The translations under genes were made by a program, and so were the position numbers. Source: Shinisaurus crocodilurus (Eukaryota; Chordata; Lepidosauria; Squamata; Shinisauridae). From it: DNA of 64,000 nucleotides. The stretch is from positions 36,291,075 through 36,355,074 of the forward strand of contig CM037876.1 of the NCBI GenBank assembly GCA_021292165.1, written 5' to 3'. Numbering within the stretch: position 1 is the first letter of the stretch; each line of letters begins with the position of its first letter. Shown here one piece after another: positions 32,713 through 42,849 of the stretch. The notes beneath the pieces were generated by a model. The model did not search any database and was not told the DNA's origin. It worked only from the letters and a program-made list of their open reading frames with translations.

Positions 32713-33050
32713 GGCTGGGTTCAGACAACATGATAAACCACACTCAAGGGCTGAGTATGGGTTGCCATTCAACTGTGGGTTGTTGAAACACAGGTTATCG
32801 TGTTGTCTGAACCCAGCCTCACTAACAAACCATCATTTATAAACCATGAACAACCCACAGTTCACAACCCAACAACAAACCATGGGTTCTCTTCATAGGT
32901 TGTTCATGGTTAACAAACCATGGTTTGTTAGCAAAGCTGGGTTCAGACAGAACATGATAACCCACATTTCAACAACAAACCACTGTTCAACAACAAACCA
33001 CACTCAACCCATACTCAACCCTTGAGTATGGAGTTATCATGTCTGAACCC
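32713..33050. mobile_element. Composite palindromic MITE, TTCAGACAACA ends
   Basis: Unit 1 (32713-32818) opens GGCTGGGTTCAGACAACATG and closes GTTGTCTGAACCCAGCC. Then comes an AACCATGGTT-rich block (32819-32936). A third part (32937-33050) opens GCTGGGTTCAGACAGAACAT and closes CATGTCTGAACCCC. The same order (small palindrome, then AACCATGGTT block) is seen at 36711-37020, so the composite is probably one family. No coding capacity. Confidence 0.75.
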
Positions 33051-33052
33051 CG

Positions 33053-33062
33053 TCTGTCTCTG

Positions 33063-33094
<32 letters not shown>
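33053..33094. repeat. (TCTCTG)n / (TC)n microsatellite
   Basis: About six TCTCTG-type units followed by a TC run. Confidence 0.9.
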
Positions 33095-34325
33095 CAGGTA
33101 CAAAAGCAAGAGGCAGTAGGTAGAAGTTTGGGACTCAAACCTCCAGTCTGCTAAGAGGAAAAACTGGTTAGATATGGACAAGGGCAGATTCAGAAAAACT
33201 AGTTTCGGGGAGCAAAGGGTTGCCGAAGACCCTTGTTGGGGAAGCAAGGAAAATAGCCATGTTACAGAAGACCTGAATAAAGTAAAGGCCAGGGGAGAAA
33301 ATGTGGTAGTGGGATATATGGGGGGGGGCACCTGCTACCCTTACCACCCCTTGAAGATATCCTTAGGAAGATCATAGAGAAAAGAGAAGGATGCCTCTTT
33401 CACATATTTCTCTCCCTCCCTGAAACTATTACAACTCCCTCTGTGGCCATGCTTTCGGCGTGCAATTTTGGACAGGGAATAAATCAGATGAATCAAATGA
33501 CTGCTTTGCCGTCAGCAGAAAGTCTGCTGGTACAAATGGCCTTTCACAACCCTTCACATTCCAGCTACCAAAAATTATTTTGCTGCATGTTTTACAAGAG
33601 AAATCACTTACCAACAGGGATCTCCCTGTCACGCTATGCCAAGCTGTTGGCTATAATTTTATATAAAACATGTCCATAATAAATGTTATTACTGTGTCCA
33701 TTAAAAACTTTCCACTGGAAAAACTAATTATGAAGTACATAACTGTTTAAAAGATAGAGTAATACATTTGCATTTACAGAAAGACTCATTCTCTGTTGCT
33801 TCAAGTCAGTCTAATAAATTGGTGGTCTTAAGCTCAGCTCACACTCGGCACCTGGATTTATGCAACAACAACCCCCCAAAATTATGGGGACATCATAATA
33901 AGGAGTTTGTTGGCTGGCTCTGTGAGGAGAACAGTGACTAGCATAGAGTATGAATTAACCTCAGTCCTAGAGCTTCTTATTCCAGAACATGATTCAGGCA
34001 TACTGGAAAGGTGATGGGTGGAAATTTCCTCTAATTTTTTTTTGTTGCTGCTAAAATGTACTTAAGCATATGCCTGATTTTATATGAGTTCTACCGTACT
34101 TGTTATCTCATAGAAATGTATGTTTGAGTTTGTGTTCACACTCATTTTCAGGCAGGCTATCTTTGTAAAACTTGGTGTCCTGCAATATTTCATCCAGTTT
34201 CTTTCATGACTTTCTACAGGCTACCTGAACCTATGCTTCTATTGAATGTCAACTGTATTCTTTATGTAATGGAGAGAAATACAATGGTTAGAAATGGTTA
34301 GAAATACAAGGACGGGTCCAGGGGA
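33095..34325. other. No recognised feature
   Basis: Ordinary unique-looking sequence, with short G and T runs near 33320 and 34035. No gene was recognised. Confidence 0.4.
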
Positions 34326-34328
34326 GAC

Positions 34329-34507
34329 TGGTGACTCCTATGTCAGTGGGGCTCCTTATCCATTGCAGCTTTTATTCTGAGGTTTATAGGAGCTATCCAT
34401 GGTGCTGTACTCCATCCCCAAAATAGGTTCAACCACCATGGAGCTCCTATAAAGCTCAGAATAAAAGCTGCAATGGATAAGGAGCCCCAATGACATAGGT
34501 GTGACCA
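34329..34507. repeat. Foldback element: 74-76 bp arms around a 29-base loop
   Basis: The left arm 34329-34404 and right arm 34434-34507 pair with about five mismatches and a 2-base gap; the centre of the arms (GGCTCCTTATCCATTGCAGC ... TTTTATTCTGAG) is perfect over more than 30 bases. It could be a foldback MITE. A transcript would form a long stable hairpin. No flanking duplication was seen. Confidence 0.9.
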
Positions 34508-34823
34508 GCCTCTACTGGACAGGTCCCCTATTAGCTTTCCACATACTGTATATACCATACACGTGGAGAGAGAAGTGGGACCACCCTGGTTGCTGCCCCC
34601 AACACATATTCCAGTCCACCCCACAACACCTGCATCTTCAGCAACATGCTGGGAAAGTGTAGGTACCTCCTCAGAAAAATTAAGAACTGGAAAGAAAAGA
34701 TAAGAAAACAAGGAAGGAAAATTAAAAGTAAATACCAAAAACAAATAGGCTAGGTCAGGAAATAGGAAGAGCTAGCAGACAGGCCTTAACCCATACTTAC
34801 CCCTAGGCAGGAAGATACTAGAC

Positions 34824-35311
34824 TAGCCTTCCCCAATCTGGTGCCCTCCAATTTTTTTTTGGGGGGGGGGCTACAACTCTCATCAGCCCCAGCTAGCCAA
34901 TGGTCAGGGATGACAGGAGTTGTAGTCCAAAACATCTAGAGCAGGGGTTCTTAACCTGTGGGGTACACTTCCCCAGGGGAGGTTTGGACTGACTCCAGGG
35001 GAGGTGTGAGTAGCCCCTCAACTATAAATTGTTTATTTTACAAGTACATAGCAGCGCAGCTTGGCGGTTGGCCCAACCTTATTTCTTTCTACTAATCTTG
35101 GGAGCTACACCATTCATGTAATTGAATATGCATTTTTTTTTAGTCCAGAGACAGAGCATAAACTAAAAAATGCAAACTCGTCCTGCCTAAACCTAAATTT
35201 TGGGCTATTAACACATGGGAGGCATGGGTCATAAGATTTTTCACAAGGGAGGTGTGACACCAAAAAGGTTAAGAACCACTGATCTAGAGGGCACCAGACT
35301 GGGGAAGGCTG
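34824..35311. mobile_element. Palindromic hAT-like MITE interrupted by a second hAT-like MITE
   Basis: Outer ends TAGCCTTCCCCAATCTGGTG and CCAGACTGGGGAAGGCTG are inverted and match the family at 8204. The left half has a T/G homopolymer scar (34849-34870). The inner element (34942-35281) occupies the right half. The outer target duplication was not legible. Confidence 0.85.
34942..35281. mobile_element. Inner hAT-like MITE, 340 bp, TTCTTAACC ends
   Basis: Opens CAGGGGTTCTTAACCTGTGG and closes AAAAGGTTAAGAACCACTG. Flanked by a perfect 8-bp duplication ATCTAGAG (34934-34941 and 35282-35289). It inserted after the outer MITE. It is non-coding and of the Charlie-like end type, from memory. Confidence 0.9.
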
Positions 35312-35705
35312 AACTGGAGTTTAGGAGCCTAATTCCTCAGAAAAGCATTTCTTTACTTCCTACCTTCAGCGCCCCAAGGAAAGGAACATCCCATTTCTGA
35401 GATGCCTATCTCATATGTCAACACTACGTGTTACCTTCATTACGTAGCGTGCAGCTGCCTCTCTTGGTGTTTTTCTCTTTTACTCCAAAGTAAGTGCACA
35501 GGCCCCCAGTCCATATTGGGACCAACACACTTACTTTGGAGTCAAAAAGAAGACGACGAGGAGCAGCTGGACATTACATACTTAACATGATATGTAGGTT
35601 GACCTGAGCTATTTCTGTCACTCATTTGGTGTAGTTCCATGTTTTCTGACTTGCACTGTTGGCCCAGGATAATGAAGTGGCTCCCAAAACACATGCATGG
35701 AGTTA

Positions 35706-35890
35706 ATGATGGCATTTATTCATTTATATGAAATATTTTTTTCCTTCCAAGGAGCCCAAGGCAGCGTACAGGATCCTCCTCCATTTAATCCTCACAAGAA
35801 CCCTGTAAGGTAGGTTAGGCTGAGGGTCACTGATTGGCTCAAAGTCACCCAGTGAGCTTCATGGTAGAATCCTAGTCCAAACACTCTAAC
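35706..35890 (-). mobile_element. tRNA-headed SINE, minus strand
   Basis: Antisense order: TTTATTCATTTATATGAAAT tail, CAAGGAGCCCAAGGCAGCGT, AACCCTGTAAGGTAGGTTAG, TCACCCAGTGAGCTTCATGG, then CCTAGTCCAAACACTCTAAC near the tRNA-like head. It is the reverse complement of the SINE class at 7040. It abuts the MITE at 35892, which inserted at its head. Confidence 0.7.
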
Positions 35891-35891
35891 C

Positions 35892-36025
35892 CAGTGTTCT
35901 CCAACCTTGGGTCCCCAGATGTTTTTGGCCTACAACTCCCAGCATGCCCCAGCCAGCAGCTGGCTGGGGCATGCTGGGAGTTGTAGGCCTAAAAACATCT
36001 GGGGACCCAGGGTTGGAGGACACTG
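35892..36025. mobile_element. Palindromic hAT-like MITE, 134 bp
   Basis: Ends CAGTGTTCTCCAACCTTGGG and GGGTTGGAGGACACTG; a near-perfect palindrome around GCCCCAGCCAGCAGCTGGCT. Flanks CTCTAACC (35884-35891) and CTCTAATC (36026-36033) match 7 of 8. Confidence 0.92.
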
Positions 36026-36029
36026 CTCT

Positions 36030-36708
36030 AATCAGACTGGCTGTCTCTAATGGCACCACAATGGCTATCTCTATTCAGTTCATTTCTAAATTAATTGGCA
36101 TTTCTTCACATTTTACTTCTAGGCTTGGCAAGGCCTAGTTTCAATACTAGGACAGAATATAATTTCTTCTGTCTTTATTATTTAATATATTTTATATAAA
36201 AGGCAGTTAATATTTGTGATGTTGTAGAAGCCACTGGGGTGCCCTCTCACTTCCAGCACTCCATTATCCTGCTGGCTCGTGCTTCATCTGCAGCACCGCA
36301 ACAAGCATTGGGTGTACAGGGAGGTCAAGTGCTCCCCCTTTGTGCCACTTGGCTCATCCAACATGCCTAAGTTAGACATAAAATTGGCATTCAGTGATGA
36401 CACTAATAAAACAAAACCCAAAGAGGTATGATCAAGGACCCCAAAAAGTCACTGTGGAAAACAGAGAAGCATTTATGAAAAGCAAGGCAATTAAGGTAGC
36501 AACATTTAACATTTCTGAGAAAGTTGCACAACAGATGGCTAATCCATAGCCTAGTTGAATTAGTGCACTTGGATTTCAGCCCATTTAGTCCCATGGGATG
36601 TAGATAAAGTTTACTGGAAGGGGGGAGGGAGAAGGCAAACATGCCCAAAGTTTAAACTAGAACAAGAAAAAAGCCCTTTCTTGAATAAACCAGCATTCTC
36701 TTTATACA
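36030..36708. other. No recognised feature
   Basis: No gene or repeat family was recognised. Confidence 0.4.
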
Positions 36709-36710
36709 GT

Positions 36711-37480
36711 GGCTGGGTTTACACAACATGATAACCCACACTCAGTGTTAAGTATGGGTTGATTGTGGGTTGTCATTGACCTGTGGGTTGTTGTTAAACC
36801 ATGGGTTGTTGTGTTGTGTGAACCCAGCTGTGCTAACCAGCGATGGTTTGTTAACCATGAACAACCCACAAAGAGAACCCATGATTTGTTGCTGGGTTGT
36901 GAACTGTGGGTTGTTTGTGGTTAACAAACCATGGTGAGTGACTGTGTTCACATGACACGACAAACCATTGTGGGCAGCTAGCCATGATGGGTTGTTGCGT
37001 CATCCAAACCCAGGCCAGTTTCTGCATGGTGGCTTAATTTTCAGGAACAAGCCACGCTGACAATCCATGGCTTGTTCTAGAGGGTTATCATACCCACGAT
37101 AGGTTGTCATGGAGTCCAAACCCGGGAGAGCAATTTTATCATGGGTTGCTGGCATTGGATACAGAGCTGTTCGGCAAGAGTGGCAAAAACCACTTAGCAA
37201 GGTAATCGTGTTACTTACGGTAAGTTGCGCAAAACTCTCCTTTTACTTCCCTGCCTTTAAATTTACGTAAGAATTTACAACAGTTTAGAACCACCACCAC
37301 CCGCAGTAACTGCAGTAGTAACTGCTCTGAAAGGGAGACACAAAAGGAGGGAGAGAACCAATCTCTCCCCTTTTCAGACTTGCTGGAGACTTGGAGAAGT
37401 GTTGAAAGCAAGCAGGTTACAAGTGACAGTTCAACACTTAAAAGTGAGAGGATTACCTTGCTAAGTGGGAGATATTATTC
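36711..37480. mobile_element. Composite AACCATGGTT-rich MITE, long form
   Basis: 36711-36829 is a small palindrome (GGCTGGGTTTACACAACATG ... GTGTGAACCCAGC). 36830-37020 repeats GGTTTGTTAACCATGAACAA and GGGTTGTGAACTGTGGGTTG in both orientations. Beyond it, ACCACTTAGCAAGGTAATC (37188-37207) is inverted at GATTACCTTGCTAAGTGG (37450-37468), so a longer inner inverted pair extends the structure. It may be one large element or two adjacent ones. Confidence 0.6.
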
Positions 37481-37481
37481 T

Positions 37482-38435
37482 CCCCCCCCCTTTTTTTTTG
37501 GTGCACCTACATCTCCTGCTTCCCCCTTTGTTTCTTCTCCCTTAGTATCAGTTTTCCACCAGTCCTTAGCAAGTGTGCACAAATTTGCCTATATGCAGTC
37601 GCTCTTTGTCAATTTCCTTGATTTTTACCTACTGCACTTCGCTCCCTTTGGCAGCTGTAACTTACAGGGACATGGAAAAGACAAGAATACACATATCGGA
37701 CAGCCATAAGTGCGCAGTTGTTCACCTGCACTGTGTAGCTTATTTGCAGGGTGGCTTACCGTGACATGTAAATGGGGTCAATGAAACCAAGGCAGTCCAG
37801 TGAAAAAGGAAGAGCATCTGTACAGCCTGACCAACTTTCACAGCTAACCTTCAATCTACAAGAAAAAGGCAGCATGCATTCCAGACTCTGTTTATCACTC
37901 TGTTTTAGAGAACATAAATGACTTGCTGTTCTTTAAATTAATGGAACATTAATAAATGTGAATAAAACAAATTATTCAACTTCAAACATAAGTCATATTC
38001 CAAAGCAGTCCTGAAACCATTGGGACTACTCCAGTGTAAGTTATTTGAGGATTGTGGTAACAAAGGTTATTCCATTTCCCATGCAGGTCAGCCTATCCAT
38101 TTTCTAAATTTGTCTACATGTAGATATGTCTACTGGTCTTATCATGTTTTCTGAACAGGTTCTTAATTTCTGCAGTGTATTTTTAAAAAGTAGAGTGCAA
38201 GATGGGCACATGCTGGCTGGGGAATGCTGAGAGTTGTAAGACTTTTTTCTGTCTAAACATGCATAGGATTGCACCCTAAACTGGCTTAACTATTATTGTT
38301 GGCTATGCAGTTTCTAATCATTAGTAGTCTTATGGATCCTTAGCATACCACTGTGGATTTTTTTGTCTAGGCAGTGAAAATGCAACAACAGTTCATTGGG
38401 TAAAGCTCTTGAACCATTTGTCCATATGTGTGTGA
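37482..38435. other. Mostly unassigned
   Basis: C/T homopolymers lie at 37480-37500. A GCAATCCTA-type right end (ACATGCATAGGATTGCACCC) lies at 38258-38278. Nothing else was recognised. Confidence 0.4.
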
Positions 38436-38439
38436 GAGG

Positions 38440-38586
38440 CAGGGCTTTTTTTTCTGGTGGAACTCACCGGAACTGAGTTCCAGCACCTTTTCTTCTATTA
38501 ATTACATTACAATTTAATCGCCATCTACTCCCGAGGAAATGTAATCCAAGAGTTCCGGTACCCTTTTCTCCAGAAAAAAAGCACTG
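38440..38586. mobile_element. hAT-like MITE, 147 bp, GGGCTTTTTTT ends
   Basis: Opens CAGGGCTTTTTTTTCTGGTG and closes CCAGAAAAAAAGCACTG; the interior carries inverted GAACTCACCGGAACTGAG sequence. Flanks GTGAGAGG (38432-38439) and GTGAGAGT (38587-38594) match 7 of 8, as for hAT. Confidence 0.88.
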
Positions 38587-38589
38587 GTG

Positions 38590-39584
38590 AGAGTGAATAT
38601 TACTTCTTAACCAATAAATAATTGGTACATACTAAAATAAAGGTTATCAAATTGTATGGGCAGTATCCAAACAAACACTGCCACTAACATGAATTATGTT
38701 GCACTAGAGTAAGCAACTTTTAGCACAATGCCACTAATGTTTGCTGGCATTATGGGTTTTCTGGGGGAATCTGTTGCACCAGCAAACACTATAGGTGCTA
38801 TGGTAGAGGTCGCTTCCACTAGCAAAAAAAATTCCATTAGATTTAGATGCTACTCTATGTAAGTATGTATCTATGTGTGTATGCAAGGATGCTTGAGCTT
38901 CATTTACGTATAAATGAGTTTTACTGGCTCTGGAGCAAATTCAGTTTCCAAACTTTCCCAGTAATCAGAGTGCCTTTGGCTACATATGTACTAATTTTCA
39001 GGGGGTGGGGGTGGGGCGTTGGCCTGAAATCTAGCAAAATTAACAATTTTGATATCTTGCGAGTGAGGTTGCTCCATTCACATGCTTTATCTTAGATTGG
39101 GGAGACAGGATTTCTGTGGAACAATAAGCTTGTTTGAATTAGTTCAAACTATGTACTGTCAGGGTCAGAGTGTTTATGAAAATTATGTCTAAAAAGGACT
39201 TCCAAGCTTGAGGTGCCTTCTGTAGCTCAAGAGGCAGAACAGACAGAGCCCAGACTGCCAACTATTCCAGAGAGATGAGCTTCAGTTTGACCCTCTTGAG
39301 AAAGCAAGGCAATTAGAAATGTATAAAAGGAACCATTTAGACATGGTTCTCTGGGACACAAGCTGACCTACTGTGTAGGTGTCAAGTGAAAGTAAAAGCT
39401 GGAAGAGTTTTCTAAAGGCTTTTGTTTCTTCTGGATAAAAGCTAAAGACCTTTTGAGAATCAGCTTTTGAATTAGGCTTCCTAGAATGAGACTGAGTGCA
39501 ATGGGACATTAAAAAAACCCACTTGGAATTGGTTTCATAAGTATTAAAAGAAATAATAATTGGGTGCAACTGGTAAAAGGTTTC
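38590..39584. other. No recognised feature
   Basis: No gene or assignable repeat was seen; a G-rich GGGGGTGGGGGTGGGG tract lies at 39001-39016. Confidence 0.4.
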
Positions 39585-39585
39585 T

Positions 39586-40725
39586 GAGTTTATGCTGCAA
39601 AAATCAAATTCACTTTATTCTCTGTTTTAAATGTACAACTTTTTCTTTTGTTTGGTCTTCAAGTCCCTCGAGAATTGTCCCCATAGGGTAGAATTATACC
39701 CTATGTACCCATTACAGTCACCACCCAAATCTTTAAATTGTGGCACGTGTCATGCCCCTTCTGCACACTTAGAGCAAATGTCATGCTTGAAACACTAAAT
39801 AAATGTGTTTAGACTCAGGGTGCAAGATATTTTGCACATTTCAAAGACACAGAATTTCACTCAACACAACAAGTAATCAGTTTACAATGCTACATATTAG
39901 AAACTCACTCCTGGGTCTGATTAGATTGCTTTTGACATCCCTTCCATAACAGTTGATCTAAAATTTCACTTCCTACTAAGCAACTATGATTTGTAGTCAA
40001 AAAGTTTTGCCCAGAGGCAAATAGACAGCATGTTCAGGCCGACTGCATATGCTTTTATCCGGGGTTCAATTACTGCCAATCTTCTACCCCTATACCCTCA
40101 AGCTGAAACAAACTTAGCTTACTTTATGCTGGGAATGCAGTATGATAATGCTGTAGATTATGGCTGCAATCCTACACACGCTTACTTCAAAGTATGTCCC
40201 ATTGAACAAAATAGGGTTCACTACTGAATAAACATGGAAAGGGCAGTAATTTCTCCTCCAGCCAGAAGCGTGTAGAATGCTAGATTCTCCAATTATTTAG
40301 CAATATATACAGGAATGAACTCCACTGAAAGGCGCACATTTCGTAAATGAAGCAACACTAACGTGAACCATTCGAAAGAACATAACTGCACATAAAGTGC
40401 CATTTTAACACAAATTACTTGGTTTTCTAGTTGTAGATTTGCTACCAGCAATGTGCTATTTTGCACTTGATGAAGAAGAAGAATCGGTAAACTAATATAA
40501 TAATTTCATAATATTAGAATATTGTGTGCTTTTACTAAGTATTGATGTACATAGTTTTAAAGAATCTATCCTGTGAAAATTGTATATATTTAGAAATAAA
40601 GAAGATTATCTTGTGGAGTTGCAAAGATAAGCATTAAGGAACTTGGACCACAGTCTGGTGTTTCAGATTGTAGTTCACTATTTTCAGTGAAGAGTTTATG
40701 CTGCAAAAATCAAATTCACTTTATT
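39586..40725. repeat. 1.07-kb unidentified insert between 34-bp direct repeats
   Basis: The 34 bases starting GAGTTTATGCTGCAAAAATC occur exactly at 39586-39619 and 40692-40725. That is the pattern of a long target duplication around an insertion of 1072 bp (39620-40691). The insert has no clear poly-A, inverted ends or coding frame; it holds a GCAATCCTA-type element at about 40160-40245. A partial tandem duplication followed by decay is less likely, since the flanks agree only in these 34 bases. Confidence 0.75.
40160..40245. mobile_element. GCAATCCTA-type palindromic element
   Basis: GGCTGCAATCCTACACACGC, TATGTCCCATTGAACAAAAT and GAATAAACATGGAAAGGGCA follow the family order; the right end is decayed. 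Confidence 0.65.
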
Positions 40726-40790
40726 TGGAGTTAATTTGCCCTGTAAACTATTAACAATTCTAAAATTACATGATTAAGTTCAAGTAAAAG

Positions 40791-41015
40791 GAACATAGGA
40801 AGCTGCCTTATGCTGTCAGACCACTGATCCAGCTTGGTTATCAGGTATCCAGTATCAGAATATACCAGTTGCTGGAGAACATGAGTGGGAAGGGGCTGTT
40901 GCACTCATGTCCTGCTTGTGGACTTCACATAGGTAGCTGGTTGGCCACTGTGTAAACAGAATGCTGGACAAGACAGGCATTTGGTCTGATCCAGTATGAC
41001 TGTTCTTATGTTCTA
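40791..41015 (+). mobile_element. SINE tail joined to a CR1 3' end
   Basis: GGAACATAGGAAGCTGCCTT (40791) is the antisense SINE 3' end also seen at 49995-50018. It is followed by CR1 3' UTR phrases CTCATGTCCTGCTTGTGGAC, GGTAGCTGGTTGGCCACTGT and GATCCAGTATGACTGTTCTT in plus orientation. Whether this is one chimeric element or two adjacent insertions is unclear. Confidence 0.6.
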
Positions 41016-41179
41016 GGTCAGTACTGTCAATACTGACTGGCAGTGGCTCTCCAGGGGTAGACGATGTAGTATTTACCCACAAGGCATGTACCAGTTTCAG
41101 AGGAGTGGTTTTCTTCAGGACCAGAGCAGGGGAGGAAAGGGCTAAATCCCACTCCACACCTGCGGCAATACCAATAATT

Positions 41180-41204
41180 CACACACACACACACACACAC
41201 ACAC
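41180..41204. repeat. (CA)n microsatellite
   Basis: About 12 uninterrupted CA units. Confidence 0.95.
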
Positions 41205-41345
41205 CCAAGCTGGTGCCACTTGCATTCTTTAAAACCTGCATATTAAATGCAAACATGAATTAACATCACATCTAGTTTGGTCCTGAGCTACATCCGTTCC
41301 CTGCACAATCCTTTGAAAATGAAACACAGCCAGGAGCTCCTTCAA

Positions 41346-41530
41346 GCCTATGAAATAGGGGTGGACAACTTCCAGGGTTCTGGGTTCCAATTTCCTCTCC
41401 CATAGAACCCATCAGGGACCGCCACACTCCTGCTGCCACTGTCCTGACACCAAAACTTGTGGGCAGTGGGGACTGCACAAAAGCCCATGGGACTACATGC
41501 AGCCCATGGGCCACGTGTTGCCTACTCCGC
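41346..41530. mobile_element. Probable hAT-like MITE
   Basis: GGGGTGGACAACTTCCAGGG at the left and GGGCCACGTGTTGCCTACTC at the right are roughly inverted ends of the GTGGGCAACTTGTGGCCC type also seen at 62720. No target duplication was read. Confidence 0.5.
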
Positions 41531-41531
41531 T

Positions 41532-42013
41532 ATAAAACAACTGTTATACTTTATAGCCTCCTTGAGTCGATGCTCTCAATAGGATTGTTAGTAAACACTG
41601 GCAAATTCAGAACTTTCAAGAATTGATCAATTGGAAAAGACTTATTCTTCATCAGTCTACCTAACATAATGGGATTTCACACACCTGGATATCAAGTATT
41701 TTTAATATCAGGTTCTGAAACATTTTGAGCTAAGATACGTAATCCTCATCAAGGGACAGTAAGAATGGTGGAAGGAAGATAAATAGTATCCTCAAGACCT
41801 CAACACTTTGGTTTGGGAGTAACCTGGTCAGATTTGTGGAGCTAGACTTATTAAAAGCAGTTGTTGTTTATACAGTTGTTTCAGCCACAACCGAGTTGAA
41901 AACTTCCTTATACATCCTCATCACTCAGATGGTCAGACCTTCCAGAATGGTGAACAGGCACATTTTCCAGGACCAGGAGCGATCAGGATTGGAGAAGTAG
42001 TGAGTAGAAGAGA
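41532..42013. other. No recognised feature
   Basis: No gene or repeat family was recognised. Confidence 0.4.
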
Positions 42014-42015
42014 AT

Positions 42016-42575
42016 GGCTGGGTTCAGGCACCATGATAACCCACACTCAAGGGTTAAGTATTATTATTATTGTTGTTGTTGTATTTGTATTTATTTATAA
42101 CCTGCCTTTCCCCCAGTATTGGGACTCAAGGCGGCTTTACAACATTAAAATGTGTACAGTTAAAACTTATAAACAGAGAAATACAAAAGTTAAAAATATA
42201 ATTAAATCAGCAATAGTATTAAAATTATATAAAATATCAAAGCTAAAAACAACAATAACTATAGGAATAGTGCAAATCCATCGCTTTCTCATAGGTCCAA
42301 ATTTATTCCTCGAAGGCCTGCCGGAACAAGAAAGTTTTTGCCTGCCTTCAAAAACATACCAATGAGGGTGCCAATCTAGCCTCCCTGGGAAGGGAATTCC
42401 AGAGTGTTGGAGCAACCACCGAGAAGGCCCTCTGCCGAGTTCCTGCCAGGCGTGCCTTAGATGGTGGCGGAACTAAGAGAAGGGCCTCTTAGTATGGGTT
42501 GAACTTGAATGTGGGTTGTCATTGAACTGTGGGTTGTTGTTGAAACATGGGTTATTGTGTTGTCTGAACCCAGCC
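42016..42575. mobile_element. TTCAGACAACA-type MITE split by an L2-type LINE tail
   Basis: Starts GGCTGGGTTCAGGCACCATG and ends TTGTGTTGTCTGAACCCAGC. The natural interior (GGGTTAAGTATGGGTTG) is broken at TTAAGTA by about 0.43 kb of LINE tail (42061-42490), after which GTATGGGTTGAACTTGAATG resumes. A possible duplication TTAAGTAT/CTTAGTAT marks the junction. Confidence 0.75.
42061..42490 (-). mobile_element. L2-type LINE 3' end, minus strand, nested in a MITE
   Basis: TTTATTTATAACCTGCCTTT, then GGACTCAAGGCGGCTTTACA, later GAATTCCAGAGTGTTGGAGC and GAGAAGGCCCTCTGCCGAGT resemble antisense 3' coding/untranslated sequence of the L2-type LINEs here (compare CACAGAAAAGGCCCTCTTCC near 29390). The family call is moderate. 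Confidence 0.55.
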
Positions 42576-42601
42576 GATATATATATATATATATATATAT
42601 A

Positions 42602-42847
42602 CAGTCATGCCTTGGATTGAGAGCATAATTTGTTCCAGAAACATGCTTGTAATCCAAAACACTGTTATATCAAAATGAAATCCCCCCGAAAAAAATTGTA
42701 CAGAGATTTTTAATTTAAGCCGTACTACAGTACTTGTATTGCAAAGATGTTGCTTGTATATCAAGTCAATTTTTAAAAAATAAATATTTAAAAATTGCTT
42801 GTCTTGCAAAATGCTCTCAAAGTTACTTGCAATCCAAGGTATTACTG
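42602..42847 (-). mobile_element. Tc1/mariner-like MITE, copy C, inside a (TA)n tract
   Basis: Starts CAGTCATGCCTTGGATTGAG and ends CAATCCAAGGTATTACTG. It is flanked by TA that continues on both sides as (TA)n microsatellite (42577-42600 and 42850-42870), so the element probably hit a pre-existing TA tract, its preferred target. It has the same orientation as copy A. Confidence 0.9.
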
Positions 42848-42849
42848 TA

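Noticed and set aside
34329..34507. Transcription terminator hairpin
   Set aside because: Arms of 75 bp in a vertebrate genome without an adjacent gene fit a foldback repeat, not a terminator.
32713..37020. CRISPR-like array, because of repeated palindromes
   Set aside because: Spacing is irregular, repeats diverge and occur in both orientations, and the genome is eukaryotic; MITE subterminal repeats explain the pattern.
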